A stretch of DNA of 64,000 nt from Varanus komodoensis (GCF_004798865.1 NW_025336481.1:21162587-21226586); one strand, 5' to 3'; numbered from the stretch's first letter, positions 14,501-24,830 are shown. Notes: generated by a model not told the origin, from the sequence alone. A program made the numbers and translations.

Positions 14501-17500
14501 TTGGAAATGCTCAAGAGATGTACTTGTCTTCCTTTGTACGCTTATATGGCGGGAAATCCCACTCAATATGATGGAACGTACTGTGTATACTCATTCAGAA
14601 GTACCTTGCTATAATGCATTTCCAGTTATAGATAGAAAAGCAAAGCCACCCATATCTTTTCAGAGAATGCTATGGAAGTACAAATTACTGATTAAACACA
14701 GGCATTGCGTCATTATTGCCCTATTCTTCCACATAGCCAGTTCACAGCATGATTTATAGAGAAATACCTGCTGAGAAGATTCCCCCTTAGCTGAGCCCAA
14801 ACCCTAAAGAAATCATATGGAATGAAATATTTGCAAATACTTTTTTGAGAAAGAGTTGTGTTTTGTTTTGGTTGTCCCCAAAATGCTAAACCCAGGAAAA
14901 TTCACAGCAGTGTTGACAATCCCACATTTAATTTTAGTAATCACCTTTTTCTTTAATTGGTTGTAGCATCGATCCTCACACCTATCCAAAATATTTCCAC
15001 TGTTAAGTTTCTACCTCGTATAAATTACTGGGCAAGTTACTAAGCTAGTGCTGCCACCTGTTGGGCAAGAGATCAAACTGGAAATCTTCCCATGACAATA
15101 TAGGAGTTCAACTAATGGGCGCCTACAATGATGGGTCTGCAAAATGACTAAAACATTATATACATGTTGCTGAAGGAGAAAGGAAAAAGTGATACAAAAG
15201 CAAGGGTGTAAAAATCAAGGACTTGAGTATATTACAATTGTCATACACCTTTTGAAGCCCACAGAATCCAGTGCTAGCTACTGTCAGAGACAAAATAAAG
15301 TTAGATTTTGTGTTTTTATTTCCAGTAAGACATATGATGGGTGTCCCCAGCCTCATCAGAATTCACAGTAAGGTGACCTAAAGGAAGCCATTTCCACTTA
15401 AAGATAAAAAATGTGCTCTTTTAACATAATGGGAAAACTCAGCAACTATTGTTCCAAATCTCTCATAAGGTTAGCATTACAATTTTTGGCACTGCATAAT
15501 TGTAAACTTTTGTTTGCATTTACCAGCCATTTTGTGGAAGCAAATATTAATGTAGGAAAGAAAAGGGGCACCTTTCTGCCATCACAACCCATTCGGCTTC
15601 GATGAATGGGGCGGCATAGAAGTTTACTAACTAACTAACTAAATAAATAAATATAATATCCTTAACTTTATTGTCAAACCAGCTCTGCTGTAGATGAATT
15701 ACACACGTTCCCTCAAATTTAGTTTGGCTAAGGACATACACCATATCAAAAATATCCATGTATTCATGTGTATATAGTACTGAGAGCAGTGGAGGCTGAG
15801 AACTATTGGAAAAGTGGGAATAGCAGAAGCTTTAGAAATTAAACTACCAAGCATTTGGGTTAACCATATGGAAAGAACTAAGGAAGTTCCCCCCAGCCCT
15901 AGGAAGTTCCCTCCTGCCCTTATAATACCCTAGGAATCTATTGCTGTTGTATAGATTATAATCCTGATCATATCCTAGAAAAAGGGATAAAAGTCCATTT
16001 CATTTACTCTGAGCTTTCCTACATGAGACACTTTCTGTGCACATGCGATGTCCTATTCACCATTGTTTATAAGTTCTGCAGACAACACCATGATCCTCTA
16101 GTTTCACTTCTATTTATAAACTGCACAGGAAATTGTGGTCCTAGGTGTTTCACATGAGGCTGTTAATCCACAGTATTTACATTCTTCCCCACAGAATTTA
16201 GATCTGAGTCAAGAGTGTTTCCTTTTCTGATTTTCAGCTATAAAACCTCTAGGTGGTATAGCAGAAAAGTGCAAAAAGAGCAGCTAGAAACTTGTTTTCT
16301 TGGTTCATCGTTAATAATGTCTTGACAGAATGAAACCTTCCTGCCAGCACACATTCAGCTTATTTTTCATCCTTTAGGCAACCACCAAGAAGGAAATTTA
16401 AAGTTGGTAGAGCCAATTCCGTGAGGCAGGAGACGGGGAAGAGCAGAAGCCACTTTGGGAAAATGAGGCACAATCGCCGGCTTCAGTATCGCACTTCTGC
16501 TCTCTACAGCTGGGCACATCCTGGGGCACTGGCAGGATGCAGCAGCCAGGGCTTCCAGAGGTCTGTATGGTAGTGGCATCTCTTCCTGGACAAGCTACGC
16601 TGTGTTTGTGGAAGTGGCTAGCCTGCCAAAATACCATGAGCCTTTCTTTGCCCAGCACAAAGCACTGCAGTCCCACTTTGCATCCTTCATTTGTCCCCTT
16701 CCTCTTCTCCATTAGGCTCAAGCACTGACAGCTTCATGCCTAAAGGTTGGCCCAAGCCTGGCTCCACATTGTTTTCTCCTCAGAGTGACTTCTGAGGAGT
16801 CCCAAAACCTCAAATATTGGGGCACTAGAAACTTTTAAAATCTTGTTTTATTTTTTTCTCATTGCTACAAAAAAAAAAAAAAGTGTTCTGAGCCAAAATA
16901 CTGACACAGTCCTGCATTGTTGTCTATTCTAGAGATTAGCTAATAGTTCAGGAAAGACCCATGTGAAAGGAGGAATTGTTCCTATCGTTTGTCCAATATT
17001 TGCCTAAGTTCCTTCTCTGAGAAGGGAGATATCGCTGGAGTTAATATTAAGTTAAATATATTACAGATTACCAAAATGGATCTGTAGTTAAGAAATGAAA
17101 ATTCTTCTTCTATTTGGACTCAGCTGCCTGATAATATTGTCTAGTCCAAAATCAAATCATTGTTAAAAGGGGAGAAGCCTTAAGACCAAGCTTTGATCCT
17201 CAAAACATATTAATGGCTTGATCCAGACCATTCTTTTTGAGAAAGGAAGGGCTCTTTCTACCTACGGAAAGATTTTCATCCAGTACAAGATTTCTGCTGG
17301 TGGAATAATAAAGAGATTTTCATTAATTTCTCTATACACTCTGAAAATCTGAAAAAGAGGGTTGAGGGGCCCTCTGGAACAACATGAAAGATGGTGCTGG
17401 GGGCTGTAGCAAGAGGGGGAAATAAGCAAAAAATGATTTTCCTCTTCCAGTCAACCATATTTTCTTACACACACACATATACACACCATTTAGGCGTCTA

Positions 17501-18536
17501 TATAGGAATATACAACTACGTTCTGTCTCATTTTCCTCCAACTGCATGTTGGCTTTATGTTGAATCTGGTGCACATGTGCACAGGTCTTCTAAGTTACCA
17601 TGACCCCAAAATGGTGTTATAGAAGGTCTGAGGCACTTGTTTTGTAATCTACACAATTTCCCCACTATTTTTATTTTAATATTTTAGCATTATTTTACAA
17701 TTATTTTAAAAATGCATACTACTTTTTAAAAACTGAAACCCTTAAGGTAGCTAGTAACAATATTCCCCATGAGGCCTTACACTTAATGCTGCTACTATAC
17801 AGAAAGATGCTTTTGGGTGGCGATGTGGGAGAGGATGCTTGGCAGAATAACCAGGAAAGTTTATGGGGATGCTGTTGATCACTGCTATCAAGCCAGACTA
17901 GCATGTGCCAGTGGTGTGTTGGTTAAATCATGGAAAACTTACACTACTAGGGAATACCTCTTCTTACAACCTACAGTAAACAGAAAAGCTATCCACTGAC
18001 ATAAGACACAAATGAAAGACCCTCTTTCTGCTTCCCCAACCCAAAGGTTTGAGTATTAGTCTATAGAAAAGAATAAAAAATGAGTCATCCGCTGAATATA
18101 GTACTGATACTGCCATATCCAGCCAAGCAGCAAATGACTATTATTGTGAAAACGGTGCCTCGGGATGGTTAGAATTTGTACCATACATGCATGATTGACA
18201 GGTCTCCCTTAGTTGTAGAAGATTTTGTTTAAACTGAATTAAATAGCTGTCCAGTTGCTCTCATTCTCACTGTCACTTTTTCTGTGCTCTATTCCCATCA
18301 GAAATCTGGAGAATCTGCAGAAAGGGGCCCCACAAAGCTTATGTTCTGAAATCCACATCTTCCCACAGGTTGTTTTGAAGCCAGGCACCATCCCATCTGC
18401 CTCCATGTTTGTTCACTTGCCTCAGAAAGCAGATGTTCCCTTGAATGTGAAACCCTGCTACTCCAATCTCCCACCAGGCTTGCCCTCTGTTTATTATAGA
18501 AGATTTGAAGGACTTGGCCACTTGAACAAGTGCTGA
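5319..18536 (+). CDS. SUSD3-like sushi-domain type I membrane protein (5 exons, 314 aa)
   Basis: I assembled this gene by hand from five exons: 5319-5499, 8317-8505, 8677-8833, 16378-16560 and 18302-18536. All have GT/AG borders, and the junction phases 1,1,2,2 fit without conflict. The product has a signal-like hydrophobic N-terminus (residues 11-25), two N-glycosylation sequons (NGT at 51, NLS at 58), and one sushi/CCP domain with the four canonical cysteines (63, 92, 106, 122) and Trp115. A transmembrane helix (about 135-156, core VAVIASLISGVIIV) and a basic, Ser/Arg-rich cytoplasmic tail follow. From memory, human SUSD3 has closely similar stretches: 'MVGSGLLTC-WKGSI-W' against 'LVGNGKLTCLLKGSISYW', and 'FKVAVIASIVS' against 'FRVAVIASLIS'. 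The first ATG is chosen because an in-frame TGA lies two codons upstream. SUSD3 itself is not a CNOT4 neighbour in human, so I infer a paralogue. Ligand and function are unknown. The gene is convergent with CNOT4. Confidence 0.8.
7130..7320 (+). mobile_element. LINE 3' tail (L2/CR1-like)
   Basis: The typical 3' end pattern is present: a low-complexity T-rich run, then 'accatcctgggatcccttgtgg...aaaggcagtttataaac' and an AAATAAATA tail. This matches the common reptilian 'ccgccctggg...ggcggtttataa' tails in degraded form. It lies in intron 1 of the SUSD3-like gene. Confidence 0.6.
7985..8215 (+). mobile_element. Degraded LINE-derived fragment ('gggaagcccacaggcagga' family)
   Basis: The words 'atgggaagcccacaggcagg', 'ctccagcaactgagggtcag' and 'agacagcatgcagactt' correspond to a frequent reptilian interspersed repeat. 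The fragment at 19140-19440 belongs to the same type. Family name not assigned. Confidence 0.45.
8317..8505 (+). CDS. SUSD3-like exon 2: complete sushi/CCP domain
   Basis: The exon is 189 nt with acceptor ctgtttgtag|TT and donor GAAG|GTAAGC, phase 1 on both sides. This is typical of single-exon CCP modules. It contains VQC at the start, TYWCKEGYQLVGNG in the middle, KLTCLLKGSISYW, and ends with PPHCE. All four disulfide cysteines and the conserved Trp are present, so the domain should fold normally. Confidence 0.88.
8677..8833 (+). CDS. SUSD3-like exon 3: juxtamembrane and transmembrane helix
   Basis: The exon is 157 nt with acceptor ttttcttgtcttag and donor CAGGA|GTAAGT; it enters in phase 1 and leaves in phase 2. 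It encodes VIPKPQDKGFRVAVIASLIS, then a continuous hydrophobic segment ending FAVCCL, followed by the stop-transfer residues RDRMLK. The match to the SUSD3 membrane segment is the strongest family evidence after the sushi domain. Confidence 0.85.
9647..9680. repeat. (CATC)n microsatellite
   Basis: CCATCCATTC followed by ATCCATCCATCCATCATCC, an imperfect tetranucleotide array in intron 3 of the SUSD3-like gene. Confidence 0.9.
11505..11587. repeat. Compound (ATT)n(ATC)n(ATTC)n microsatellite
   Basis: About 23 bp of ATT units, about 38 bp of pure ATC units and about 22 bp of ATTC units without interruption. Such a compound array usually arises by serial point mutation and expansion; it produces spurious poly-His and poly-Met reading frames that are not genes. 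Confidence 0.97.
11812..11960 (+). mobile_element. CR1-type LINE fragment
   Basis: 'aaaatcatagaatagcagag', 'gctcaggtccaacctcctac' and 'gatggctgtccagctgcacc' are hallmark words of CR1 3' regions in birds and reptiles. The copy is truncated and diverged. It lies in intron 3 of the SUSD3-like gene. Confidence 0.7.
15580..15652 (+). mobile_element. LINE/SINE 3' tail with (ACTA)n(AAAT)n
   Basis: 'cccattcggcttcgatgaat', then 'ggggcggcatagaag' is followed by four ACTA units and an AAATAAAT tail. The same tail occurs in the opposite direction at 36240-36320. Confidence 0.6.
16378..16560 (+). CDS. SUSD3-like exon 4: basic cytoplasmic tail
   Basis: The exon is 183 nt with acceptor tttttcatcctttag and donor CCAGAG|GTCTGT (an acceptable but weak donor); it enters and leaves in phase 2. 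It completes Glu176 and continues QPPRRKFKVGRANSVRQETG, then KSRSHFGKMRHNRRLQYRTS. If the donor is not used, the frame stops four codons later (SVW then TAG), giving a shorter tail of about 240 residues in total. Confidence 0.7.
18302..18536 (+). CDS. SUSD3-like exon 5: C-terminal tail and stop
   Basis: The exon is 235 nt to the TGA and starts after a long pyrimidine tract (ctgtgctctattcccatcag). The single leading A completes the split Arg codon in phase 2, and the frame then stays open for 77 codons. The segment SASMFVHLPQKADVPLN loosely echoes a VMVHMANPRQPLP stretch in the SUSD3 tail, as I recall it. It ends GLGHLNKC. Confidence 0.65.
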
Positions 18537-18775
18537 AAGAGACTGAGCTGGAACCATGCTAGTACTTGCTTCGTTACAGTAAAAGGCTCTCAGATTTTAG
18601 CAAAAGCTATCGTGAAAGTTTGAAATTTCAGAAAAATCATGTAATCATCTCTGTAAGTTATATAGAATTAGTACATATAAAAAACCTGTTGCAGGCACCT
18701 TTATGTAAAATACACTTGTAAAACCAGTATAATAGCTTGTTGGGGAATTAAAGACATTTCCAAAAATATGTGCCA
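18537..18775 (+). promoter_or_regulatory. SUSD3-like 3' UTR with ATTAAA poly(A) signal
   Basis: About 240 nt of AT-rich sequence follow the stop. A variant poly(A) signal ATTAAA sits at 18747-18752 and is followed by TG/T-rich sequence. This is the first reasonable signal after the stop. The exact cleavage site is not visible. Confidence 0.4.
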
Positions 18776-18900
18776 TTGTTTAACAATGGACATTCTAAAA
18801 GGAGCATTGCATTTTTATATTTTACTTCTATGACTCTTCCTGGTGTTTTTCCTGAACATTAATCATATCCTCAGTACCAGACAAACCAGACTTAAAAAGC

Positions 18901-21900
18901 ACCCCTTTCTATCATCTCTGGGTTATTCATTGAAAATGTCAGCAGCACCCTTAACACTGATTCAACTGTGTGGAAAAGGCAAGTGGAATCATTGTGGATG
19001 GTACCAATGCAGAATGCATATCCTGATAGTTCATTCTTAAAAGCTGACAATTTTCACAGTAGTGATTCATTGAAAAGAAATACCATGAGTGATTTAACAC
19101 ACAGTGGTTACTGCGTGAGACAAATGCAAGGTAAGAATTTAAGGAGAACCCTGCTTGATTAAACCAAAAGTTCATATAGTCCAGCATCCTGTTGCTGTAA
19201 TGGCCAACCTTATCCATATGAGAAGCCTACAAGAGAGTATGACTCCTCCTCATGTTTCCCAAGCAAAGGATTTTTAGAGGTACACTGACTGGTAGCCATT
19301 GATAATTTTATCTCCTATGAATTTGTCTAATCCCCTTTTAAACCCGTCAAAACTAGTGGTCATCACATCTTTTGCAATGAATTCCATAGTGCAACTTACA
19401 CACTGGGTGAAGAACCTCCTTTATCGCCAAGCTGTCTCAAGCTCAGCCATGGGTTAGGCATTAGATTTGCAAAATGTAACTGTCATCTTCATGCCCCAAC
19501 TGTTAGCTTGTTATTTAGGCAATGCTGGGATAAAATGACCATGGATGACAGGTAAAGGACTTCTAACAATCTGGAGGACATTGTTCCTGGTTTGTGAACT
19601 CCACAAAAGAATAATCACCACAAAAAATGAGGAAGAAGAAAAATCTTGAAACTATGATGAAGTTCTTTGTCATCTGCCTTTGTCCTCCTCAAAGTGGAAA
19701 CAGCTCAAGTCTGGAAGGAAACTGCATGCATCAAAATATGATCAATCTTTGTAACCCCACCCAACAATAATCCAGGATGATACAAATTTCCCCCACTGAA
19801 ACAACAGAAGCAAGCCAAAAGGGTGTGGATGGGTTAATCAGGGGTTCATGTGTAACACAAGCTTACAAAAAACAAAAATGTAGATAAGCAGTGTTGGTCC
19901 ATTAGAAAAAATAGTGCAAAACATGAGAACCAACCAATATTCCAAAGTTGCGAGCAAGCTTTCATATTAATCAGAACTCTTATTCAGGATGAATACTAAA
20001 CCAGAAATGATAGTGTGGTCTTACAAAATGATGCTAAGCATATGTCTGTCACTTTCCCTGAAAGCTTACATATGAGTGGAAGGGTTAGGGTTGGAGTCTC
20101 TGAAGTAAGGTGCAATAACACAGCAACTGATTTTGTAGGATTGGAGATAAGGTGGATACTGAAAGTAAAACACTAGTAAAATATTTAGAAGGCACATCTA
20201 ACATGTTTGTATCTCACCAATGAGCTCACGTGTGGAATACTTTCACTAGCTATTCTGCAATTCTGTACCTATTCACCTGCCCTGCTGAATTCAAGCCCTG
20301 CTGAATTTAGGGGGAGATGCTTCTAAGTACATATGTCTAAGATTACTTTACTAGACAATTTCAGATTTGAAAGACTCAGATCAAGTCCTTCTTATACCTA
20401 GACAAGTCTGAAAAGAGGGCACAAAGATTTCCTCAACAGCAGTTAGCATACAGCAAGTCCAGAAGTGGACAGAAAAATATGTGGCGGAATCTTCCTTTCA
20501 CCTTCTTGGATCACTTGAACTGGGAGAGGGGGATCTTTCATGTCAACCACGAATATTTCTACATCTGCAGAATGCTACAATTCATACCAAACCATACATC
20601 CCAAGTAATATGTGGAATCAAAGGACATAATTCAAAACTACACTTTCCAGAAAGTTTTAGATCCTGGGCACCACCATCTACTGGATGTACCACCATCTTT
20701 CTACAGAAAACTGTTAGGAAGAGAATTTTGTCTGAATAGGAGAATTAAAAGGAGAGTGAACAAATTCCTTTAAAAATGAAAATGTTTGAAACACTGCAAC
20801 CAACAGAGGAAAAGTACATCCTAAATTGAGGCATAAGGTTGTAAACAAAAGGGTGGAAAGGTTTTGATTACACTCCACAGTTTTAAGATAGCTACAGTGG
20901 CACAAAAATATCCTACAAGGCTTATCATTTGTAATATAAACAGTGAATAAATCCAGTATACAGCTGAAGTCTATTGTCAGCACTAGTGCATTAGCCCACT
21001 TTTTCTTTTAACATCTACCAAAACTGTAATTATTTGTGAATCTTATATTACTTGTGCTCTAATACTAGCAAAAGATTTGTGGCAACATGCTTTTATTTTT
21101 AATTGCTTATTTACAGGAACCATTGTATTTTTCCTACTGCGAGGAAAAACTGCTGCATGCAGATGTTCCTGCAGCTGGCTAACTCCCAAGAATAACTGCT
21201 TCTATGAGCTGAACTATGTGAAACAAAAAGCTTTTTTGGAGGATTGTAGTAGGTTTTCTCAGCAAATCAGCCGGCTGCAAGAACATCTGTGCTGGCTCAA
21301 TGACATTGGGTAAGGACATCATCATAAACATACTTCGATACTAAAAAAGGCCCAGAACTGCCAGCGTGCCCCAGCCAGCAATGTAGGCCATTTTTTGTCC
21401 AAGCACTGATAAGATTGTGTCTTTAATTTTATGTGGGAAATAGTTTGCACAGAAATCTGAATGCAACCCTACTTATGAAAACCTGTATGGACAAACACAC
21501 ACAGAGTGCTCAAAATGCTACACACACACACACAATCAATAATACTAGAAGTGTCATTTCTATACTGCTGCGCCAGAGATATAACTTAAGCACATCCAGG
21601 GACTTCACAGCTGAACTCAGCCTGTGCTGTTCACTGCCATAAATACACTCACACATAATTGATTCAAGGGTTTCAAAAAATGAAATCACCATGGAGTTTG
21701 GCTTCCTGTATATCAATTGTGAAGGCTAAATTAAAATAGGAACTATAAAAATGCCTGACTTTTAAATATCAACTGTTTTTTTCCCTAAGAAGGTACAAGA
21801 TACGTGCTATCTCCAGCCTGTACTAAGCTAATTTCTAGTCTTCATTAGAACAAGCTTTTTTTAAAAAAAAAAATACAACCCCTGGATGTGTAATAAATAT

Positions 21901-22248
21901 ATAACCAAAGCTTTGTGTCCCTCTGGAATATTGGCTATGGCTTGAAATGTTACAAACTACAGCTGACCATATTTAGCTCTCCGCCCCCAAAATTACCCTA
22001 TAACTTACATATGCATCTATTGTTTGCAGAGTAACAAGCATTTCAAGTAAAGGAGAGTCAGGATAAGAAGGCAAGTTTCATGGTCAGCTCAATCTTCCAC
22101 TTTTTCTCCCCTTAGCTGCATTTCTGAATGCTTACCCAGACACCCCCATATAGGACAGATTCCAAGAACGATGCCCCAGAGAACTGCAAGGCATATTCAG
22201 GATGATCTGTCACCTGTTTCTATAAATCTTGCACTGATCTTCAAGTGA
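18901..22248 (+). CDS. Putative orphan gene, three phase-compatible exons; 5' end unresolved
   Basis: Three open blocks with strong splice signals join without a phase conflict: a block ending at 19130 (CAAG|GTAAGA, phase 1), 21117-21309 (acceptor ttgcttatttacag, donor TTGG|GTAAGG, phase 1 in, phase 2 out) and 22116-22248 (acceptor tttttctccccttag, TGA at 22246). The joined frame includes NVSSTLNTDSTVWKRQVESL, FLKADNFHSSDSLKRN, then KQKAFLEDCSRFSQQISRLQ (helical, coiled-coil-like), and ends SINLALIFK. The first block is open back to about 18897, but I see no convincing acceptor or obvious start there. I recognise no family. It lies where mammals carry STRA8 next to CNOT4, yet it does not resemble STRA8. 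It could be a real lineage-specific gene, a decayed gene or a coincidence. Confidence 0.35.
19140..19435 (+). mobile_element. Interspersed LINE-derived repeat fragment
   Basis: Contains 'catatagtccagcatcctgt', 'tagccattgataattttatc' and 'aatttgtctaatcccctttt', then 'attccatagt'. This is a well known reptilian non-coding LINE 3' region. It starts just after the donor of the first block of the putative orphan gene, so it is intronic if that gene is real. Confidence 0.65.
19880..20040 (-). mobile_element. Reptilian interspersed repeat ('tctgatgaagtg / gctttcg' family), reverse copy
   Basis: 'agcagtgttggtccattaga' and 'gcgagcaagctttcatatta' are degraded forms of the complementary strand of the family also seen at 37245-37390 and 43365-43440. 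It is only a partial copy. Confidence 0.5.
21117..21309 (+). CDS. Middle exon of the putative orphan gene
   Basis: The exon is 193 nt, open in only one of the three frames, and that frame is the one demanded by both neighbours. It encodes TIVFFLLRGKTAACRCSCSW, then KNNCFYELNYVKQKAFLEDC, then SRFSQQISRLQEHLCWLNDI. The block is Cys-rich with an amphipathic second half. The short hydrophobic stretch TIVFFLL is too short for a membrane helix. Confidence 0.35.
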
Positions 22249-22973
22249 TTCCAACTCTTCAAGGTGAAAAGAATACTCAGGGAAGCAAAAACACACAATT
22301 CTACCAGTTAATCATAAGCTGGACTATCCGCCCTTGCAGGAAACAATCAATTCATCATACAATACAGGGTGCTTTGCTGATGGGTCCCAGTTTGAGGATC
22401 CAGCACACTGTTTCTGAGATTGCTCTACAAAGCAATAGCTTCCTGTTGCACCAGCAGTGGGTCCTGCTGGCACAATACAATCAATGAACGCAGTGGGGCA
22501 GTCCAGGGACATAACCCTGAAGAGCAAATTTTATGCACCAAGTTCAGGGTGAATATATATAAAGACTGCAACTAGTAAATCACTCTAATCTAGGCTTCCT
22601 TGATCTGGTGCTTCATGGATGGCTTCAATGGCCAACTAGCATGGTCTAGAATGCTGAAAACTAGTCCGAAACATATGTAGGGCACCTGGTTAGGGAAGGC
22701 TACTCTAATTTTTAACTATTTGGTCCAGTTAAGGCACAGTAATCCTAGACCAATACACCATGGTTTTAAACTATTTGCCTATGTGCTCTTTCCAAGCCCC
22801 TTCCCTTTCCCTTCTACTGTTATGCACCCAGCTTCACATTCCAGTTTGGAGGGACCTCTTAAGTTTCCTGGGATATACCAGGAAATTGAGGTTTAAGAAA
22901 TCAAGATAGCTTTGCTGACCTGATGTGCAGAAAGGGAGTAGGAAAGGAAGCATGTGGATACCCAGGTGGATAC

Positions 22974-23013
22974 CCTGGTCTAATAAGCTCTGAGCAGAGC
23001 TTATTAGACCAGG
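22974..23013. repeat. Perfect 40-bp near-palindrome (19-bp arms, 2-bp spacer)
   Basis: The arm cctggtctaataagctctg is followed by AG and then its exact reverse complement. Immediately to the left, the octamer ggataccc occurs twice, 14 bp apart, and CCAGG/CCTGG words recur. The arms can form a hairpin in RNA from either strand. It lies between the two convergent genes. Confidence 0.95.
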
Positions 23014-23222
23014 ATTGTTGTGACTGAGCTGGGCCTTTGTGATGCAAATTTCTGTATCTATAGTACTAATGACACACACTGATTTTCTGAAGAAAAGCAG
23101 ATTTAAGTGAGCTAGAGCCATACTTCTGCCACCAGGGGGCATTCTCTCAGCACAGCTCCACTGATGGGACACTCCCACTGGCAAAAGGGGAGGAGCAACT
23201 GTGGCTGATGTCATCCTCCCAC

Positions 23223-23446
23223 AGCACCAGCTTATGCCTTATGAAAATCAGTTCCAAAAGACTAGGAACACTTGGAAGCAGTTTTTCAGAGGGCACAAGC
23301 AACTGCAGATGGAGAGGAGAATCAGAAAATTGCTCCTTCGCTTTTACCAGCAGGAGCTCTCTGTAGACCAAACACTTTCTGTGTATAGGAAAGAAATTGG
23401 GATCCAATCTAGTGAATTTCCTTTAATATTAGACACATGCAATTAA
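23223..23446 (+). CDS. Possible terminal exon of unknown gene
   Basis: An open frame follows an acceptor-like tcatcctcccacag at 23222 and runs to TAA at 23444-23446. It reads ENQFQKTRNTWKQFFRGHKQ, then LQMERRIRKLLLRFYQQELS. The composition is rich in charged and aromatic helical residues and looks protein-like, but no splice partner with a matching phase was found. It could also be an independent small frame or chance. Confidence 0.18.
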
Positions 23447-23830
23447 ACTCTTCATGGCGATTTCATTTAATCAAAAATCAGAACAGTCTGAACATTATGA
23501 CTATAGTACAAAACCGGTCACAATCTAATTAGCCGTTTTGGTGTACACTAAAGTAATATGCCCATTAAATGTTATATCTTGCTTCAAAAATTCTTTGCAC
23601 TTTTTAAAAAGAACTAGTTAAACACTGGAAAAAAGTAAGAAAATAAGCAGGGAATCATGATGCGATGTGACACATAAAGGTGTGACACATAATGATGTAG
23701 CTAGGATGGGTAATGGCAATAGTCCATGGGGCATATAGTGTCTACCTCATCATGAGAATATATAATAAAAGTACACACACAAAACCAAAAAAGGAGGAGA
23801 ACTCACAAAAGCTGTCATCAAGTTTTCTGT

Positions 23831-24830
23831 TTTATTTAAGATTTTAGTTTTAATTCTGAAGAAAGAGGTACATTTCCTTGTTTTTAGTTTTAGCGTCAGG
23901 TTATAACCATGTTTAATTTTATGTTTTCTTTTTTCCTGTCTTTCAATACTGCACAAACGTCCAGAAACTACAAGGTTAAGTAAAAGCTGCAGGCAGAGGT
24001 CGTCAATAGTTGCGCTCCTGATGGTGATCATGTGGCCCCAATGCAGTGCTATCCCAGAGTGCCTTAATCAGGTGATTTTTTAAAAAAAAGAAAGAGAGAC
24101 TGACAAGGAGACAGAAAGACTGAAGTAAATATCACTCGTGTTTCAGCTGCTTATAATTATATCATGTATATGCTAGGTATTAAATCTGTGAATATTTTAA
24201 AAACATCATGTTTACTTGAAATCTAAAGCCAAAATTAGAAGAAATCCCCTCTGTTAAACCACTTCTTAGCAACATGTCAGTTATTTCTACAAACTGTCCT
24301 TCAACCTACTTCATAACAAACCTCTTACTGACGATATTGTCCCACCCTTTCAAAAGAGGAAAAAAGGTATTTCCCTGTATATCAACACACAGAATGCAAA
24401 ATAAATGCTAGGCCACTGTTTCTTCCCATATCTTGAATCTCTTGTTTAAATTAAACTGCCTTTACATCTTTGCATTTGATTTTGAATGTTATTATTATTT
24501 TTCCCTACTGTCAACTTGACATTTTCTGCTAGGCTGAAGTAAGTATGTGCAAAGGATTTATAAATATACTCTTTTTATGCACTTTAATTTCTCTCTCTCT
24601 TTCTTAGTGTAAAGAAATAGTTTTAAACAGTGTATTTCAAACACTGACTCAGCAGAAACTTAACAAAAAAAGATATGGTTATGACCCTGTGATTGCATTG
24701 CATTTGGGGGCTGGTGGGAAAGAGTTTTGATCAGGAACTGGATTCTTCAGAAAGAAACATATGAAGGAGGGGCCATGGGTAGGAAGTCTGGGTGGGGCAA
24801 CTCCTGCTTTCTAATGTTTTTGAACTTTTC
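23831..24830 (-). promoter_or_regulatory. CNOT4: CNOT4 3' UTR with candidate poly(A) signal
   Basis: About 1 kb of AT-rich non-coding sequence follows the CNOT4 stop on the minus strand. A canonical AATAAA (TTTATT on the plus strand) lies at 23831-23836. ATTAAA-type signals further on are alternatives. The true cleavage site cannot be fixed from sequence. Confidence 0.35.

Larger units (their letters stand above)
8834..16377. other. SUSD3-like intron 3 (7.5 kb)
   Basis: Contains the CATC and ATT/ATC/ATTC arrays, a CR1 fragment and a LINE tail. It also has two GC-richer, possibly repeat-derived stretches (about 10900-11480 and 12220-12530) whose long open frames run on both strands and which I could not assign. 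Confidence 0.6.
22249..23830. other. Interval between convergent genes
   Basis: Holds the 40-bp palindrome and the weak exon-like frame at 23223-23446. Nothing else recognised. Confidence 0.5.

Noticed and set aside
18901-22248. Identification of the orphan exons as STRA8
   Set aside because: Position fits mammalian synteny, but no STRA8 motif or C-terminal sequence can be matched.
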